A DNA stretch of 47,097 nt from Lachnospiraceae bacterium (GTDB taxonomy: Bacteria > Bacillota > Clostridia > Lachnospirales > Lachnospiraceae), in contig JAFQIE010000045.1 in NCBI GenBank assembly GCA_017397645.1, forward strand, positions 1-47,097, given 5' to 3'. This document shows positions 22,064 to 31,800 of this stretch, piece after piece. The notes beneath the pieces are model-generated. The model worked only from the letters and a program-made list of their open reading frames with translations. It ran no database searches and was not told where the DNA came from. How positions within the stretch are numbered: the stretch's first letter is position 1; every line of letters starts with the position of its first letter. The position numbers were made by a program, and so were the translations under genes.

Positions 22064-24718
22064 ATGAAACCTTACGGCGTAAACGAACTTAGAAAAATGT
22101 ATCTCGATTTCTTCGAGAGTAAAGACCATTTAAAACTAAAGAGTTTTTCGTTGGTACCTCACAACGATAACAGCTTGTTGATTATCAATTCCGGTATGGC
22201 ACCTATGAAACCTTACTTCACAGGTCAGGAGATACCGCCCAGAAAGCGTGTTACCACCTGTCAGAAATGTGTCAGAACCGGTGATATTGAGAATGTTGGA
22301 AAGACAGCTCGTCACCTTACCTTCTTTGAAATGCTGGGAAACTTCTCCTTTGGGGATTATTTTAAACGTGAAGCCATCGCTTGGAGCTGGGAGTTTTTAA
22401 CCCAAGTGGTTGGAATGGATCCCGATAGATTGTATCCTTCCATCTACTGTGAGGACGAAGAAGCATTTGAGATTTGGACCAAAGAAATCGGTGTTCCTGC
22501 AGAGAAGATTACCCGTTTCTACAGAGATGAGAACGGCGCCTGCGACAACTTCTGGGAGCATGGTGCAGGTCCTTGCGGTCCTTGTTCCGAAATATACTAT
22601 GACCGTGGTGAAAAGTATGGTTGTGGCAGCCCTGACTGTAAAGTGGGTTGTGAGTGTGACCGCTTCATGGAAGTGTGGAACAATGTATTCACCCAGTTTG
22701 AGAGCGACGGCAAAGGCAATTATACCGAACTGGAACAGAAGAACATTGATACCGGTATGGGACTGGAGCGTCTGGCTGTTGTAGTACAGGACGTGACCAG
22801 TGTATTTGATGTGGATACCATGAAAGCCATTCGTGATAAGATTTGCGAAATCGCCGGTGTGGAGTATCAGAAAGAGGATGCTACCGATGTATCCATCCGT
22901 TTGATTACCGACCATATCCGTTCTACCACATTTATGATCAGCGACGGTATTATGCCTTCCAACGAAGGCCGCGGTTATGTGCTTCGTCGTTTGATTCGTC
23001 GTGCTGCAAGACATGGCAGACTTCTTGGCATTGATGGCAAGTTTATGGCGAAATTAAGTAAAACCGTGATTGCAGAATGTAAGGACGGATATCCTGAGTT
23101 GGATGCTAAGAAGGAGTTTATCTTGAATGTGCTGACACAGGAAGAAGATAAATTTGACAAGACCATTGACCAGGGGCTTTCCATTCTGGCGCAGATGGAA
23201 GAGGAGATGAAGGCTGCCGGTGTGAAGGAACTTTCCGGCGAAAATGCATTCAAACTCTATGATACCTATGGATTCCCGGTGGACTTGACAGAAGAGATTT
23301 TGGCGGAAAAGGGATTCGGCATCGACCATGCAGGTTTTGGTGTTTGCATGCAACAGCAGAAAGAAATGGCTCGTAAAGCACGCAAGGTAACTAATTACAT
23401 GGGTGCTGATGTGACTGTATACGAATCCATTGACCCTTCCATTACTTCAGCATTCGTCGGATATGACAGATTGGAGCATACCTCTAAGATCACGGTGCTT
23501 ACTACCGAGAGTGAGTTGGCGGAAGCGCTGACAGACGGTCAGGTGGGTACTGTTATTGTAGAAGAAACTCCTTTCTATGCTACCATGGGCGGCCAGAATG
23601 CTGACTATGGTACCATTGCCACTGAAGGTGGTTTGTTTGAGGTGAAAGATACCATCAAATTGATGGGCGGTAAAGTAGGACATGTGGGACAGGTTGTCAG
23701 CGGTATGTTGAAAGTCGGTGATACTGCTACCTTGAAGGTAGATGCAACCAACCGTTCCAATACCTGTAAGAATCACAGTGCAACCCATTTGCTGCAGAAA
23801 GCATTGCGTGAGGTGTTAGGTGGACATGTGGAACAGTCCGGTTCCTTCGTGGATGGGGATAGACTCCGTTTCGACTTCAGCCATTTCTCCGCTATGACCA
23901 AAGAAGAAATCCAAAAGGTGGAAGATTTGGTCAACGAAAAGATTGCAGAAAACCTTTCTGTTGTGACACAGGAAATGAGCATTGAGGATGCGAAGAAGAC
24001 CGGTGCTATGGCACTGTTCGGAGAAAAATACGGCGAGACCGTTCGCGTGGTTAAGATGGGAGATTTCTCTGTAGAACTTTGCGGTGGTACCCATGTGGAG
24101 AATACCGGAAGCATTTCTGCTTTTAAGATTCTCTCAGAAAATGGTGTGGCTGCTGGCGTTCGAAGAATTGAGGCACTCACCGGCAACGGCGTATTCGCAT
24201 ATTATAAGGGATTAGAGAAAACAATAGAAGCAGCAAGTCAGATTGTTAAGGCAACACCTACTACCTTGGTGGAAAAATGCGAACATTTGATGGCTGATAT
24301 GAAGGCTCTTGCATCAGAGTTGGAATCCATGAAGAGCAAGGCAGCTAAGGAAGCCCTTGGCGATGTGATGGATCAGGTGGTAGATGTGAAGGGTGTGAAA
24401 CTCTTGGCTACCAGCGTGGACGGAGTAGATATGAATGGACTCCGCGATTTGGGCGACCAACTGAAGGAAAAGTTGGGAGAGGGCGTGATTGTTCTATTAT
24501 CCAATCAGGATGGCAAGGTAAACATTGTGGCTATGGCTACGGATGGAGCTATGGCAAGCGGTGCACACGCTGGCAACCTTATCAAAGGCATTGCTGCATT
24601 GGTTGGCGGTGGCGGCGGTGGTCGCCCCAATATGGCTCAGGCGGGTGGTAAAAACCCTGCCGGAATTCAGGATGCGATTGCAGAGGCTAAGACTGTACTG
24701 GAGGGTCAAATCAACTAA
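22064..24718 (+). CDS. alaS: Alanine--tRNA ligase
   Basis: An 884-residue, full-length AlaRS. It has the class II catalytic domain (KPYFTGQE, RKRVTTCQKCVRTGDIENVG near 60-80, TFFEMLGNFSFGDYFK near 88-103), a tRNA-recognition domain, the editing domain with zinc motif HSATH near 569-573 and CGGTH near 671-675, and the C-terminal DHHA1 domain with a glycine-rich loop near 849. ACGGAGGAAA precedes the ATG at 22064; starts further upstream would include promoter sequence. It is monocistronic as far as the sequence shows. Confidence 0.97.
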   Translation: MKPYGVNELRKMYLDFFESKDHLKLKSFSLVPHNDNSLLIINSGMAPMKPYFTGQEIPPRKRVTTCQKCVRTGDIENVGKTARHLTFFEMLGNFSFGDYFKREAIAWSWEFLTQVVGMDPDRLYPSIYCEDEEAFEIWTKEIGVPAEKITRFYRDENGACDNFWEHGAGPCGPCSEIYYDRGEKYGCGSPDCKVGCECDRFMEVWNNVFTQFESDGKGNYTELEQKNIDTGMGLERLAVVVQDVTSVFDVDTMKAIRDKICEIAGVEYQKEDATDVSIRLITDHIRSTTFMISDGIMPSNEGRGYVLRRLIRRAARHGRLLGIDGKFMAKLSKTVIAECKDGYPELDAKKEFILNVLTQEEDKFDKTIDQGLSILAQMEEEMKAAGVKELSGENAFKLYDTYGFPVDLTEEILAEKGFGIDHAGFGVCMQQQKEMARKARKVTNYMGADVTVYESIDPSITSAFVGYDRLEHTSKITVLTTESELAEALTDGQVGTVIVEETPFYATMGGQNADYGTIATEGGLFEVKDTIKLMGGKVGHVGQVVSGMLKVGDTATLKVDATNRSNTCKNHSATHLLQKALREVLGGHVEQSGSFVDGDRLRFDFSHFSAMTKEEIQKVEDLVNEKIAENLSVVTQEMSIEDAKKTGAMALFGEKYGETVRVVKMGDFSVELCGGTHVENTGSISAFKILSENGVAAGVRRIEALTGNGVFAYYKGLEKTIEAASQIVKATPTTLVEKCEHLMADMKALASELESMKSKAAKEALGDVMDQVVDVKGVKLLATSVDGVDMNGLRDLGDQLKEKLGEGVIVLLSNQDGKVNIVAMATDGAMASGAHAGNLIKGIAALVGGGGGGRPNMAQAGGKNPAGIQDAIAEAKTVLEGQIN

Positions 24719-24765
24719 TTTCGTTTGTTCTTTTCTCAAAATTGGTTTGAATTATGAAAAAATAG

Positions 24766-24793
24766 TTGACGAACGAAAACTTTGTGCTATAAT
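24766..24793 (+). promoter_or_regulatory. Strong extended promoter of rpsU
   Basis: -35 TTGACG (24766-24771), 16-base spacer, TGC extension and perfect -10 TATAAT (24788-24793). The start point would be near 24800, giving a leader of about 74 bases. Confidence 0.75.
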
Positions 24794-24803
24794 AACTCTT
24801 GTG

Positions 24804-24863
24804 TATGCGTAAGCATAAATAAATAACCCAATCAGTCATGTTACTTGAGGGACTGAAGGGAGG
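24804..24863 (+). promoter_or_regulatory. Structured rpsU leader
   Basis: Two short hairpins: TATGC-GTAA-GCATA (24804-24817, a GNRA tetraloop) and TCAGTC/GACTGA (24832-24837 with 24851-24856). The second abuts the AGGGAGG ribosome binding site and could affect translation. Confidence 0.35.
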
Positions 24864-24873
24864 TCGGGAAGAT

Positions 24874-25050
24874 ATGTCAAACGTAATCGTAAAAGAAAAC
24901 GAAACACTGGACAGCGCACTTCGTCGTTTTAAGAGAAGTTGTGCTAAGGCTGGTATCCAGCAGGAGATTCGTAAGCGTGAGCATTACGAGAAGCCTAGCG
25001 TAAGACGTAAGAAAAAGTCTGAAGCAGCTAGAAAGCGTAAATACAACTAA
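24874..25050 (+). CDS. rpsU: Small ribosomal subunit protein bS21
   Basis: A 58-residue basic ribosomal protein. The sequence has the family layout: a short acidic N-terminus ([18 protein letters not shown] at 4-21), a central helix with KREHYEKPS, and a Lys/Arg-rich tail ending in [13 protein letters not shown]. It binds near the 3' end of 16S rRNA and helps initiation. The start is ATG 24874 after AGGGAGG; an upstream in-frame start is unsupported by the family length. It has its own strong promoter, a structured leader and two terminators in tandem. Confidence 0.96.
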   Translation: MSNVIVKENETLDSALRRFKRSCAKAGIQQEIRKREHYEKPSVRRKKKSEAARKRKYN

Positions 25051-25056
25051 TTAATG

Positions 25057-25087
25057 AACCCCGGTATTTTGCCGGGGTTTATTTTTT
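25057..25087 (+). terminator. First terminator of rpsU
   Basis: AACCCCGG (25057-25064) pairs with CCGGGGTT (25072-25079), followed by TTTATTTTTT. Confidence 0.93.
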
Positions 25088-25098
25088 GTAAAAAGGAT

Positions 25099-25124
25099 AA
25101 GAATCCTGCCTTGGATTCTTTTTT
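25099..25124 (+). terminator. Second, tandem terminator of rpsU
   Basis: AAGAATCC (25099-25106) pairs with GGATTCTT (25113-25120) around a TGCCTT loop, followed by six T. Confidence 0.85.
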
Positions 25125-25180
25125 CATATTTGCTTGTTCTTTTTCATATGCTTTTGTAAGAAAATAGGATGTGTTTTACT

Positions 25181-26344
25181 ATGAAAAAATATCTAAGACA
25201 TACTTTTGCATTTTTTCTTTTGATGCTTTTTGTGATTGGCAGTTCACTAACAGCAAATGCGGAAGTGACAATTTCTTCGCCCTCTGTGATTTTGTTGGAG
25301 AGTTCCACCGGAAAGGTGATTTACGAGTTGAATTCTACTGAAAGAAAGAGCCCTGCCAGTATTACGAAGATTATGACTCTTTTACTGACATTTGAAGCAA
25401 TTGGCTCGGGGAGAGCGGATTTGACGGATGATGTCATCACCAGCGAATATGCCAGTTCTATGGGAGGTTCCCAGGTGTTTCTTGCCCAGGGGGAAGTGCA
25501 GTCACTGGATACGATGATCAAATGTATTGCGGTAGCCTCAGGGAATGATGCTTCTGTGGCAGTGGCGGAGCATATCGCCGGAAGTGAAGAGGCTTTTGTG
25601 GCCAAAATGAATGACAAGGCAAAAGAACTCGGTATGATGGATACCCATTTTGAAGATTGTTGCGGTCTAAGTAATTCGGATGACCATTATACCACAGCAA
25701 AAGACGTGGCAATTATGTCGAGAGAGTTGATTACGAAATATCCTGAAGTCACTCGTTACACCACTATATGGATGGAGCCAATTACTCATGTGACGCCCCA
25801 GGGTAGCTCGGAATTTATGTTGAGCAGTACGAATCGTTTATTAAAACAATATCAATGGACCACGGGACTTAAAACCGGTTCTACAGACAAAGCCAAATAC
25901 TGCTTGGCTGCAACAGCGTCCAAGGATGGCATGGATATGATCGCCGTGGTTATGGGAGCTCCTGATCCTAAAACAAGATTTTCTGACGCCCAGACGCTGT
26001 TGACTCATGGGTATAATGTGAGTCGATTATTTGTGGAAGAAGAGAATCCAAATCTTCCTATTCTGTCCGTAGAAAAGGGGGTTGCTGAACAATGTGCGTT
26101 GAAGATTTTATCTCCTTTTCGATATGTGGACACAGAGGGAAACGATTTGAACTTGATAGAACGCAAGTTAGAACTTCCTGAAAAATTGGTTGCGCCTATT
26201 ACCCTGCATCAGCCTGTGGGTAGCATGAAGTATTACCTCAACGGTAAGTATTTAGGGGAGGCTCAGGTGGTATCTGCAACAGAGATAGAACAGGCAAAGT
26301 ATTTTGATTATCTGAATAAAATATTTCATGAATTGCTTTTATAA
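25181..26344 (+). CDS. D-alanyl-D-alanine carboxypeptidase, DacF type (PBP5 family)
   Basis: A 387-residue secreted serine peptidase that trims the terminal D-Ala from peptidoglycan stem peptides. The signal peptide ends at TANA (residue 27). The three penicillin-binding motifs are present: SITK (Ser60, Lys63), SGN (120-122) and KTG (231-233). A C-terminal beta-rich domain (about 285-387) is typical of the PBP5 C-domain. An upstream in-frame ATG at 25169 overlaps the only AGGA, so ATG 25181 is preferred. The protein may be attached to the membrane weakly, since no clear amphipathic tail helix is seen. It follows the tandem rpsU terminators. Confidence 0.93.
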   Translation: MKKYLRHTFAFFLLMLFVIGSSLTANAEVTISSPSVILLESSTGKVIYELNSTERKSPASITKIMTLLLTFEAIGSGRADLTDDVITSEYASSMGGSQVFLAQGEVQSLDTMIKCIAVASGNDASVAVAEHIAGSEEAFVAKMNDKAKELGMMDTHFEDCCGLSNSDDHYTTAKDVAIMSRELITKYPEVTRYTTIWMEPITHVTPQGSSEFMLSSTNRLLKQYQWTTGLKTGSTDKAKYCLAATASKDGMDMIAVVMGAPDPKTRFSDAQTLLTHGYNVSRLFVEEENPNLPILSVEKGVAEQCALKILSPFRYVDTEGNDLNLIERKLELPEKLVAPITLHQPVGSMKYYLNGKYLGEAQVVSATEIEQAKYFDYLNKIFHELLL

Positions 26345-26356
26345 ATACAAACCATG

Positions 26357-26365
26357 TGGTATAAT
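26357..26365 (+). promoter_or_regulatory. Extended -10 promoter of the metallophosphoesterase gene
   Basis: TGG plus perfect TATAAT (26360-26365) without a clear -35. The 12 bases GTGGTATAATAA are identical to those at the alaS promoter. Confidence 0.6.
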
Positions 26366-26411
26366 AATACAACATGCTTTAGACTTGGTTTGATTTGTAG
26401 GAGTATGCGTT

Positions 26412-27272
26412 ATGTTGGATATTCTCTTTACCATATTTGCTATCTTTACGGTTGTTATTTTTTGGGTGGTTTTGTTCGATACCAACCGGTTTGTGGTGCG
26501 GCATCATCGGGTTCACAGCCCCAAGATTACCAAACCCTGCAGAGCAGTTGTGTTGTCTGATTTACATAACAAAAAGTATGGTAAAGATAATGAACACTTA
26601 ATCACGGCAATAAAGGAATTAAATCCCGACTTTGTGCTCGTTGCGGGTGATATGGTGACCTCCAGAAAAAAGGCACCTATCCGGGAAGCGGTGAAGTTAT
26701 TGCAGCAACTACAAGAGATGTATCCCATCTATTATGGTGTCGGAAATCATGAACACCGCCTGTTTCATATTGCGAAGAAATACGGTACGGTTGGTCAGGA
26801 GTATTTATCCGTCTTGACAGAAAATGGAATTGCACCAATCAGCAACGATTCTAAAGTAATAGCGGATAGCAATATCCGGGTTTACGGCCTTGATATTTCC
26901 GGGGACTATTATGAGAGATTCCAAAAGAAAGCAATGGATGAGGCATATATCCAAAGTCTGCTTGGAGAGCCGGATGGCAACTGTTTTAATATATTATTGG
27001 CACATAATCCGGAATATTTTCCTGCTTATGCCCAATGGGGGGCGGATTTGACGGTTTCCGGGCATGTGCACGGCGGTATCATCAAGGTGCCGTTGATAAA
27101 CAGGGGATTTATTTCTCCTGCATTTACGCTATTCCCTAAGTATGATGGTGGAGTGTTTGCAGAAGAAGGCGCAGAAATGGTCTTGAGCAGAGGGTTAGGT
27201 ACGCATAGTATACCCGTGCGACTATTTAATCCGGGAGAACTGTGGTGTGTAGAGTTTGCACCGGAGGAATAG
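26412..27272 (+). CDS. Membrane-anchored metallophosphoesterase (YkoQ/YaeI type)
   Basis: A 286-residue protein with an N-terminal transmembrane helix (about 3-22) and a calcineurin-type phosphoesterase domain. The metal-binding motifs are in order: SDLH near 49-52, AGDMV near 76-80, GNHEH near 110-114, LAHNPE near 196-201 and SGHVHGG near 217-223. Relatives act on phosphoesters of lipids or nucleotides at the membrane; the substrate here is unknown. TAGGAG lies nine bases before the ATG. scpA follows after 40 bases. Confidence 0.93.
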   Translation: MLDILFTIFAIFTVVIFWVVLFDTNRFVVRHHRVHSPKITKPCRAVVLSDLHNKKYGKDNEHLITAIKELNPDFVLVAGDMVTSRKKAPIREAVKLLQQLQEMYPIYYGVGNHEHRLFHIAKKYGTVGQEYLSVLTENGIAPISNDSKVIADSNIRVYGLDISGDYYERFQKKAMDEAYIQSLLGEPDGNCFNILLAHNPEYFPAYAQWGADLTVSGHVHGGIIKVPLINRGFISPAFTLFPKYDGGVFAEEGAEMVLSRGLGTHSIPVRLFNPGELWCVEFAPEE

Positions 27273-27312
27273 TCCTTACGCGTGAGATAGAAAGAAGAGA
27301 AAGGTACATAAG

Positions 27313-28053
27313 ATGGCAATACCTGTAAAGTTGGAAGTGTTTGAAGGTCCGTTGGACCTGTTGCTTCATCTGATAGATAAAAATAAAGTAGATATATATG
27401 ATATTCCCATTGTGGAGATTACAGAGCAATATCTTGCCTATATCAAGGAAATGCAGACCCAGGACATGAATATTATGAGTGAGTTCTTGGTGATGGCGGC
27501 TACCTTGATTGATATCAAATGCAGGATGCTTCTTCCCATTGACGAAGAGGAAGAGGGGGAAGAGGATCCCAGGGCAGAACTTGTTCAGAAATTGTTGGAA
27601 TATAAAATGTATAAATATATGTCCACAGAACTACGGGACCGTCAGGTGGATGCTGCTAAGAATCTGTACCGGGAACAGAATATACCACCGGAGGTGGCTG
27701 CGTATAAAAGACCACTGGATTATGAAGAATTGATCGGGGACATGACCCTTGGTAAGTTGCATGAGGTGTTTAAGTCCATCGTCCGAAAACAGGAAGATAA
27801 AATTGATCCTATCAGAAGTCAGTACGGCACCATTCAAAAGGAAGAGATTGACATGGAGGCCAAAGCTTTGTTTGTGGAGGCTTACGCCAGAGAGCATAAG
27901 GAGTTCAGTTTCCGTAAACTACTGGAAAAACAAAAAAGCAGAATGGAACTTATCGTTACATTTCTCATTATATTGGAATTGATGAAAAACGGTAAGATTT
28001 CCATCAGCCAAAAAGAAATCTTTGATGATATTATCATCACATCGAATGTATAG
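27313..28053 (+). CDS. scpA: Segregation and condensation protein A
   Basis: A 246-residue kleisin that bridges the heads of the SMC dimer in the bacterial condensin. The N-terminal SMC-neck-binding part shows the signature LEVFEGPLDLLLHLIDKNKVDIYDIPI at residues 5-31 in two stretches. The centre is acidic and binds ScpB. The C-terminal winged helix ends with KNGKISISQKEIFDDI. GAAAGG precedes the ATG. It lies 35 bases before scpB, the usual pairing. Confidence 0.96.
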   Translation: MAIPVKLEVFEGPLDLLLHLIDKNKVDIYDIPIVEITEQYLAYIKEMQTQDMNIMSEFLVMAATLIDIKCRMLLPIDEEEEGEEDPRAELVQKLLEYKMYKYMSTELRDRQVDAAKNLYREQNIPPEVAAYKRPLDYEELIGDMTLGKLHEVFKSIVRKQEDKIDPIRSQYGTIQKEEIDMEAKALFVEAYAREHKEFSFRKLLEKQKSRMELIVTFLIILELMKNGKISISQKEIFDDIIITSNV

Positions 28054-28088
28054 TTATATTTGAATTACATAGATAGAAGGAAATACAA

Positions 28089-28658
28089 ATGGAAAAGACA
28101 AAAGCAAAAGCAGTTATAGAGGCAATCCTTTTTACCATGGGGGAATCCGTGGAAATCAGTCGTTTGGCAGAAGTCATTGAAGAGGATGTCAGAACAACAA
28201 AAACGATCCTAAAGGAGCTTCAGGAAAAATATGAGCAGGAAGATTCAGGTATTGCTCTGACACAGTTTGAATCTGCAGTGCAGTTATGCACTAAATCGGA
28301 AATGTATGAGTATCTGATTAAGATTGCAAAACAACCAAGGAAAATTACATTGACAGATACCGTGCTGGAAACGCTATCCATCATTGCGTATAAGCAACCC
28401 GTGACAAGAGCGGAGATAGAGAGAGTCCGCGGGGTGAGTTGTGACCACGCGGTCAATAAATTGTTAGAATATGATTTGATTACAGAACTTGGCAGATTAG
28501 ATGCACCCGGCCGTCCGTTGCTGTTTGGGACAACGGAGCAGTTTTTGCGCAGTTTCGGAGTGAAGAGTTTGGAAGAATTGCCTGAGATGAATCCTGTCCA
28601 GGTAGAAGAATTTAAACAACAGGCAGAGGCTGAAGTACAGCTACAGTTGGATATTTAA
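28089..28658 (+). CDS. scpB: Segregation and condensation protein B
   Basis: A 189-residue protein with two winged-helix domains that dimerises and binds ScpA in the SMC complex. The N-terminal domain opens with KAVIEAILFTMGE near 8-20; the second domain has the family motif LETLSIIAYKQPVTRAEIE near 95-113 and ITELGRLDAPGRPLLFGTT near 138-156. AGAAGGAAA precedes the ATG. The last codons form one arm of the terminator, with the stop at the loop. Confidence 0.96.
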   Translation: MEKTKAKAVIEAILFTMGESVEISRLAEVIEEDVRTTKTILKELQEKYEQEDSGIALTQFESAVQLCTKSEMYEYLIKIAKQPRKITLTDTVLETLSIIAYKQPVTRAEIERVRGVSCDHAVNKLLEYDLITELGRLDAPGRPLLFGTTEQFLRSFGVKSLEELPEMNPVQVEEFKQQAEAEVQLQLDI

Positions 28659-28680
28659 TCCAATTGTAGCTGTTTTGTTA
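28638..28680 (+). terminator. Terminator of scpA-scpB, overlapping the scpB 3' end
   Basis: A 16-bp stem (one G-T pair) formed by 28638-28653 and 28659-28674 with loop ATTTA, followed by TTTTGTT. The TAA stop of scpB spans loop and stem. Confidence 0.88.
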
Positions 28681-28710
28681 CAATTTTTTGCCATAATTTG
28701 CGCGTTTATG

Positions 28711-28748
28711 TGTTTTTTAGCAGAAATATGCTAAAAAACAGCAGAAAT
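28711..28748. repeat. 12-bp perfect inverted repeat and a 9-bp direct repeat upstream of the giant lipoprotein gene
   Basis: TGTTTTTTAGCA (28711-28722) is repeated inverted as TGCTAAAAAACA (28729-28740) around GAAATA. AGCAGAAAT occurs at 28719-28727 and again at 28740-28748. It is not a canonical terminator on either strand and sits about 30 bases upstream of the likely -10, so an operator is possible. Confidence 0.6.
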
Positions 28749-28776
28749 GTATATGGAATGATATTTGTTTATACAG

Positions 28777-28782
28777 TAAAAT
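28777..28782 (+). promoter_or_regulatory. Candidate -10 of the giant lipoprotein gene
   Basis: TAAAAT with a poor -35 (TGGAAT, 17 bases upstream). A TATAAT at 28827 is too close to the start codon to leave the AGAGGAG site intact. Confidence 0.35.
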
Positions 28783-28849
28783 AATCATAGATAGTTTTGT
28801 GTAAATTTATGTTATTTTTGTGTAATTATAATTGTAAGAGAGGAGAAGC

Positions 28850-31800
28850 ATGATGAAGAAAACAAAAAGGGTTACAAGTATTATCTCTTTGCTTCTGGTA
28901 CTGGCTATGGTTTTGACCGGATGTCAGGTGCCGGAGGGAGTCGAAATTCCATCCGGAGTTTCCATTCCTTCAGATTTAACAGAGGAGGAGATTGCAGAAT
29001 TATTGCCCTCTTTGGAGCAGGAGTTAGAAGAAGGCGAAATTGATGCAACAGACAGCGAGGCATCTGGCGATGACAGTACTGTATCAGAAGAAATCCTTGA
29101 AGGATTGGAAGCAGAAGAAGATATGCATGACCCTGAGATCGTGGCTGATGATAAGACCGTAGAAAATGCCACTGTTCAATTGGCTCCCGGTCGTGAGTGG
29201 GTGCATAAAATCCTGAACGTAGAGGAGTATGTCAAAGCATATCCCGATCTTCAGGCTGCTTACGGTGAAAACTGGGATGGATATGTGGATCATTATTTGA
29301 CCACCGGTTTATATGAGGGCAGAGAAGAGGGTAAATTATTTGACCCTTGGGAATACGCAGAGGCCTATCCCGATGTAAAGGCAGCATATGGGGATGATGC
29401 CAATGCGATTATTCAGCATTATGTAAATCATGGATATTACGAAGGTAAGACTGCCGGTACCGCAGCAGGTTATGTGGATATGGCGGATAAGACCTCCAGA
29501 GAATACATGATGAGTCATGATGTGATTGTGCGCGGACCCAGTACCAGAATGGATGCGCTTCTTTCCCATGCGGATATGGCGTTGAAATATGGTCGCAACA
29601 TAGAAGGGGCCCGTTATCCGAAGCTGTTTGCTGATGGATTGAATGTATATACATTGGAACCTTCCACCTGGAGTAAGGGCTCTACCAATGAGTTTGTTGT
29701 GACTAACTTCTTGGGACAGGCTAATTTCCTGAAAATGTTGGACGGCTTGACCATGATGACCGGAGAAGAAAAGTACCGCGAGGCTGCATATGAACAGTTC
29801 ACAGCCCGTTACGAAGACCCTACTCTCCATGACAAACATGGTTTGATTTATGGAACAGTACATAACTTAATTGACCTGATGAGTGAGAAAAAATCACTGG
29901 CTTATCACGAGACTAAGGATGGTCAGATTCCTTTGGAATTTATGTGGGAAGCAGACCCGGAAGCTTGTAAAAAATTCATCGAAGGATATTGGATTTCTCA
30001 CATCTACGACTGGAGCTCATTGACTATGAACCGTCATGGACTTTGGGATAAGGATGTTGATGGCGCAACTATTTGGGATACACCGTACACCAACCCTGAC
30101 CCTTATGTGAAAGAGTCAGAAGTTTCGTTTTTATGTACCGGTAACGATATGATGGAAATGATGTACTTCCTGACAGAGAAAACCGGTGACCCCAAGTACC
30201 AGGCATGGGGAGAGAGAATGCTGGATAAGTACATTGGTGTTATGAATTTGGAAACAGGTCTGATTGGTCCGCAGTACGGACTCCATTCCAGCGAAACATA
30301 TCCGGACGAAAGATTTTTGGTTAGTTTTATTGGTGCGGATTTTGTGATGAACAATGGTTTTGATTTCAAAACAGCTACTTTGGATGATTATAAGATCGCA
30401 GGTTCCAATGCATTTGTCCGCAGAGATACCACCAAGAGTTCCATGGGATACGGTCCCCAAGATTATGTGGAGATGTATCGTTGGAGTGGTGATGAAAAGG
30501 TATACGACTTTATAAAGGCAAATATGAAGGGCTTCGTCGATTATGTATATAATCAAGAGAAGCATATTTATAATACCCCTATGATGAATGATGGTACCGA
30601 CGTCAACGAAGGTGAAGGCGGTAAGGTACTGGTTGCTACCAGAGGTGGGTATTATATCAACGAAGGTAAGAGCTTTGCAGAGCACGAATCTGTATGGGTT
30701 GGTGTTATGCTTGGCGCTATCGAAAGCTATAATATTTTAAAACCGGAAGATGCAGATCTAAAAGCGAGATTATGGGAAGCAATCCGTACTTTCTGCAGAT
30801 TTGAAGATTTGGGTGACATTGGTACTGCTCTTGGAGAGAATGTCAATGTGAACTTGTATTCTACAAACACCACTGCAGAAATGACCTTAGCCGCCATCAT
30901 GCTCTATAAGTATTCCGGAAATGAACAGTACTACAACCTGGCATTGAGACTGGGGGATAATCTTGTAAAGAAGTTTTATAATCCCCAGACAGGTTTATTC
31001 TTCTCCAGCTCCAATGCTCCCTACATCAAATTTGATACAACATATATGTATGCAGTATTCTGTGTAGAGGCAATGTCAAGAGGTTTCGTAAATGAAATCA
31101 ATCTTGACTTAAGCCACAATGGTATTGACTGGATTGTGGTAGGTCAGGGTCAAACTCCTGAAAGCACCCATTTATATGGCCGTGCAAAAGTTAAGGTAAA
31201 GAAAGCAGGCTTTGCTTCTGATAGTGAAACTGTAGTTGTTGATATAGATCCTAAGGTGAACTTTAGTGATTTGGCAGGAGTAGAAGAGGCGAACGCCATC
31301 CGCCAGATGGCCTCCATCGGGGTGGTAACAGGAGAGCCTGACGGTGCTTATGAGCCCGACGCACATGTAACCCGTGCACAGTTTGCGGATATGGTAGCTA
31401 AGCTCTTTGGATATGCGTATGACGCAAGCGTAGTTTTACCATATACAGATGTTACATCTACCAATGAATATTACGAGGCTATTTGCACGCTGTACGGCTT
31501 GGGAATCATTGATGCAAATTTGGGCACTACTACATTTGAGCCTAATAAGATTATCACCAGAGAAGAAGCTGCATCCATGGTAGTTCTTGCACTGGAAGCA
31601 GTGAATCCCAACGAAGATAATTATTACATTGTGGATGCTTTATATCGAATCACCGACAAAGACCAGATTTCCGGTTGGGCTGTTCCTTATGCGGATGTAT
31701 GTACCAACTATCGTCTGATGGTTGACATTGATGATGAAACCTTTGAACCTAAACTTGATGTCACCAAGGCAATGGCTGCCGAGATTCTAGCGGAAGTTGC

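Noticed and set aside
28827-28832. TATAAT as the -10 of the giant lipoprotein gene
   Set aside because: It would start transcription inside the ribosome binding site, about 11 bases before the ATG.
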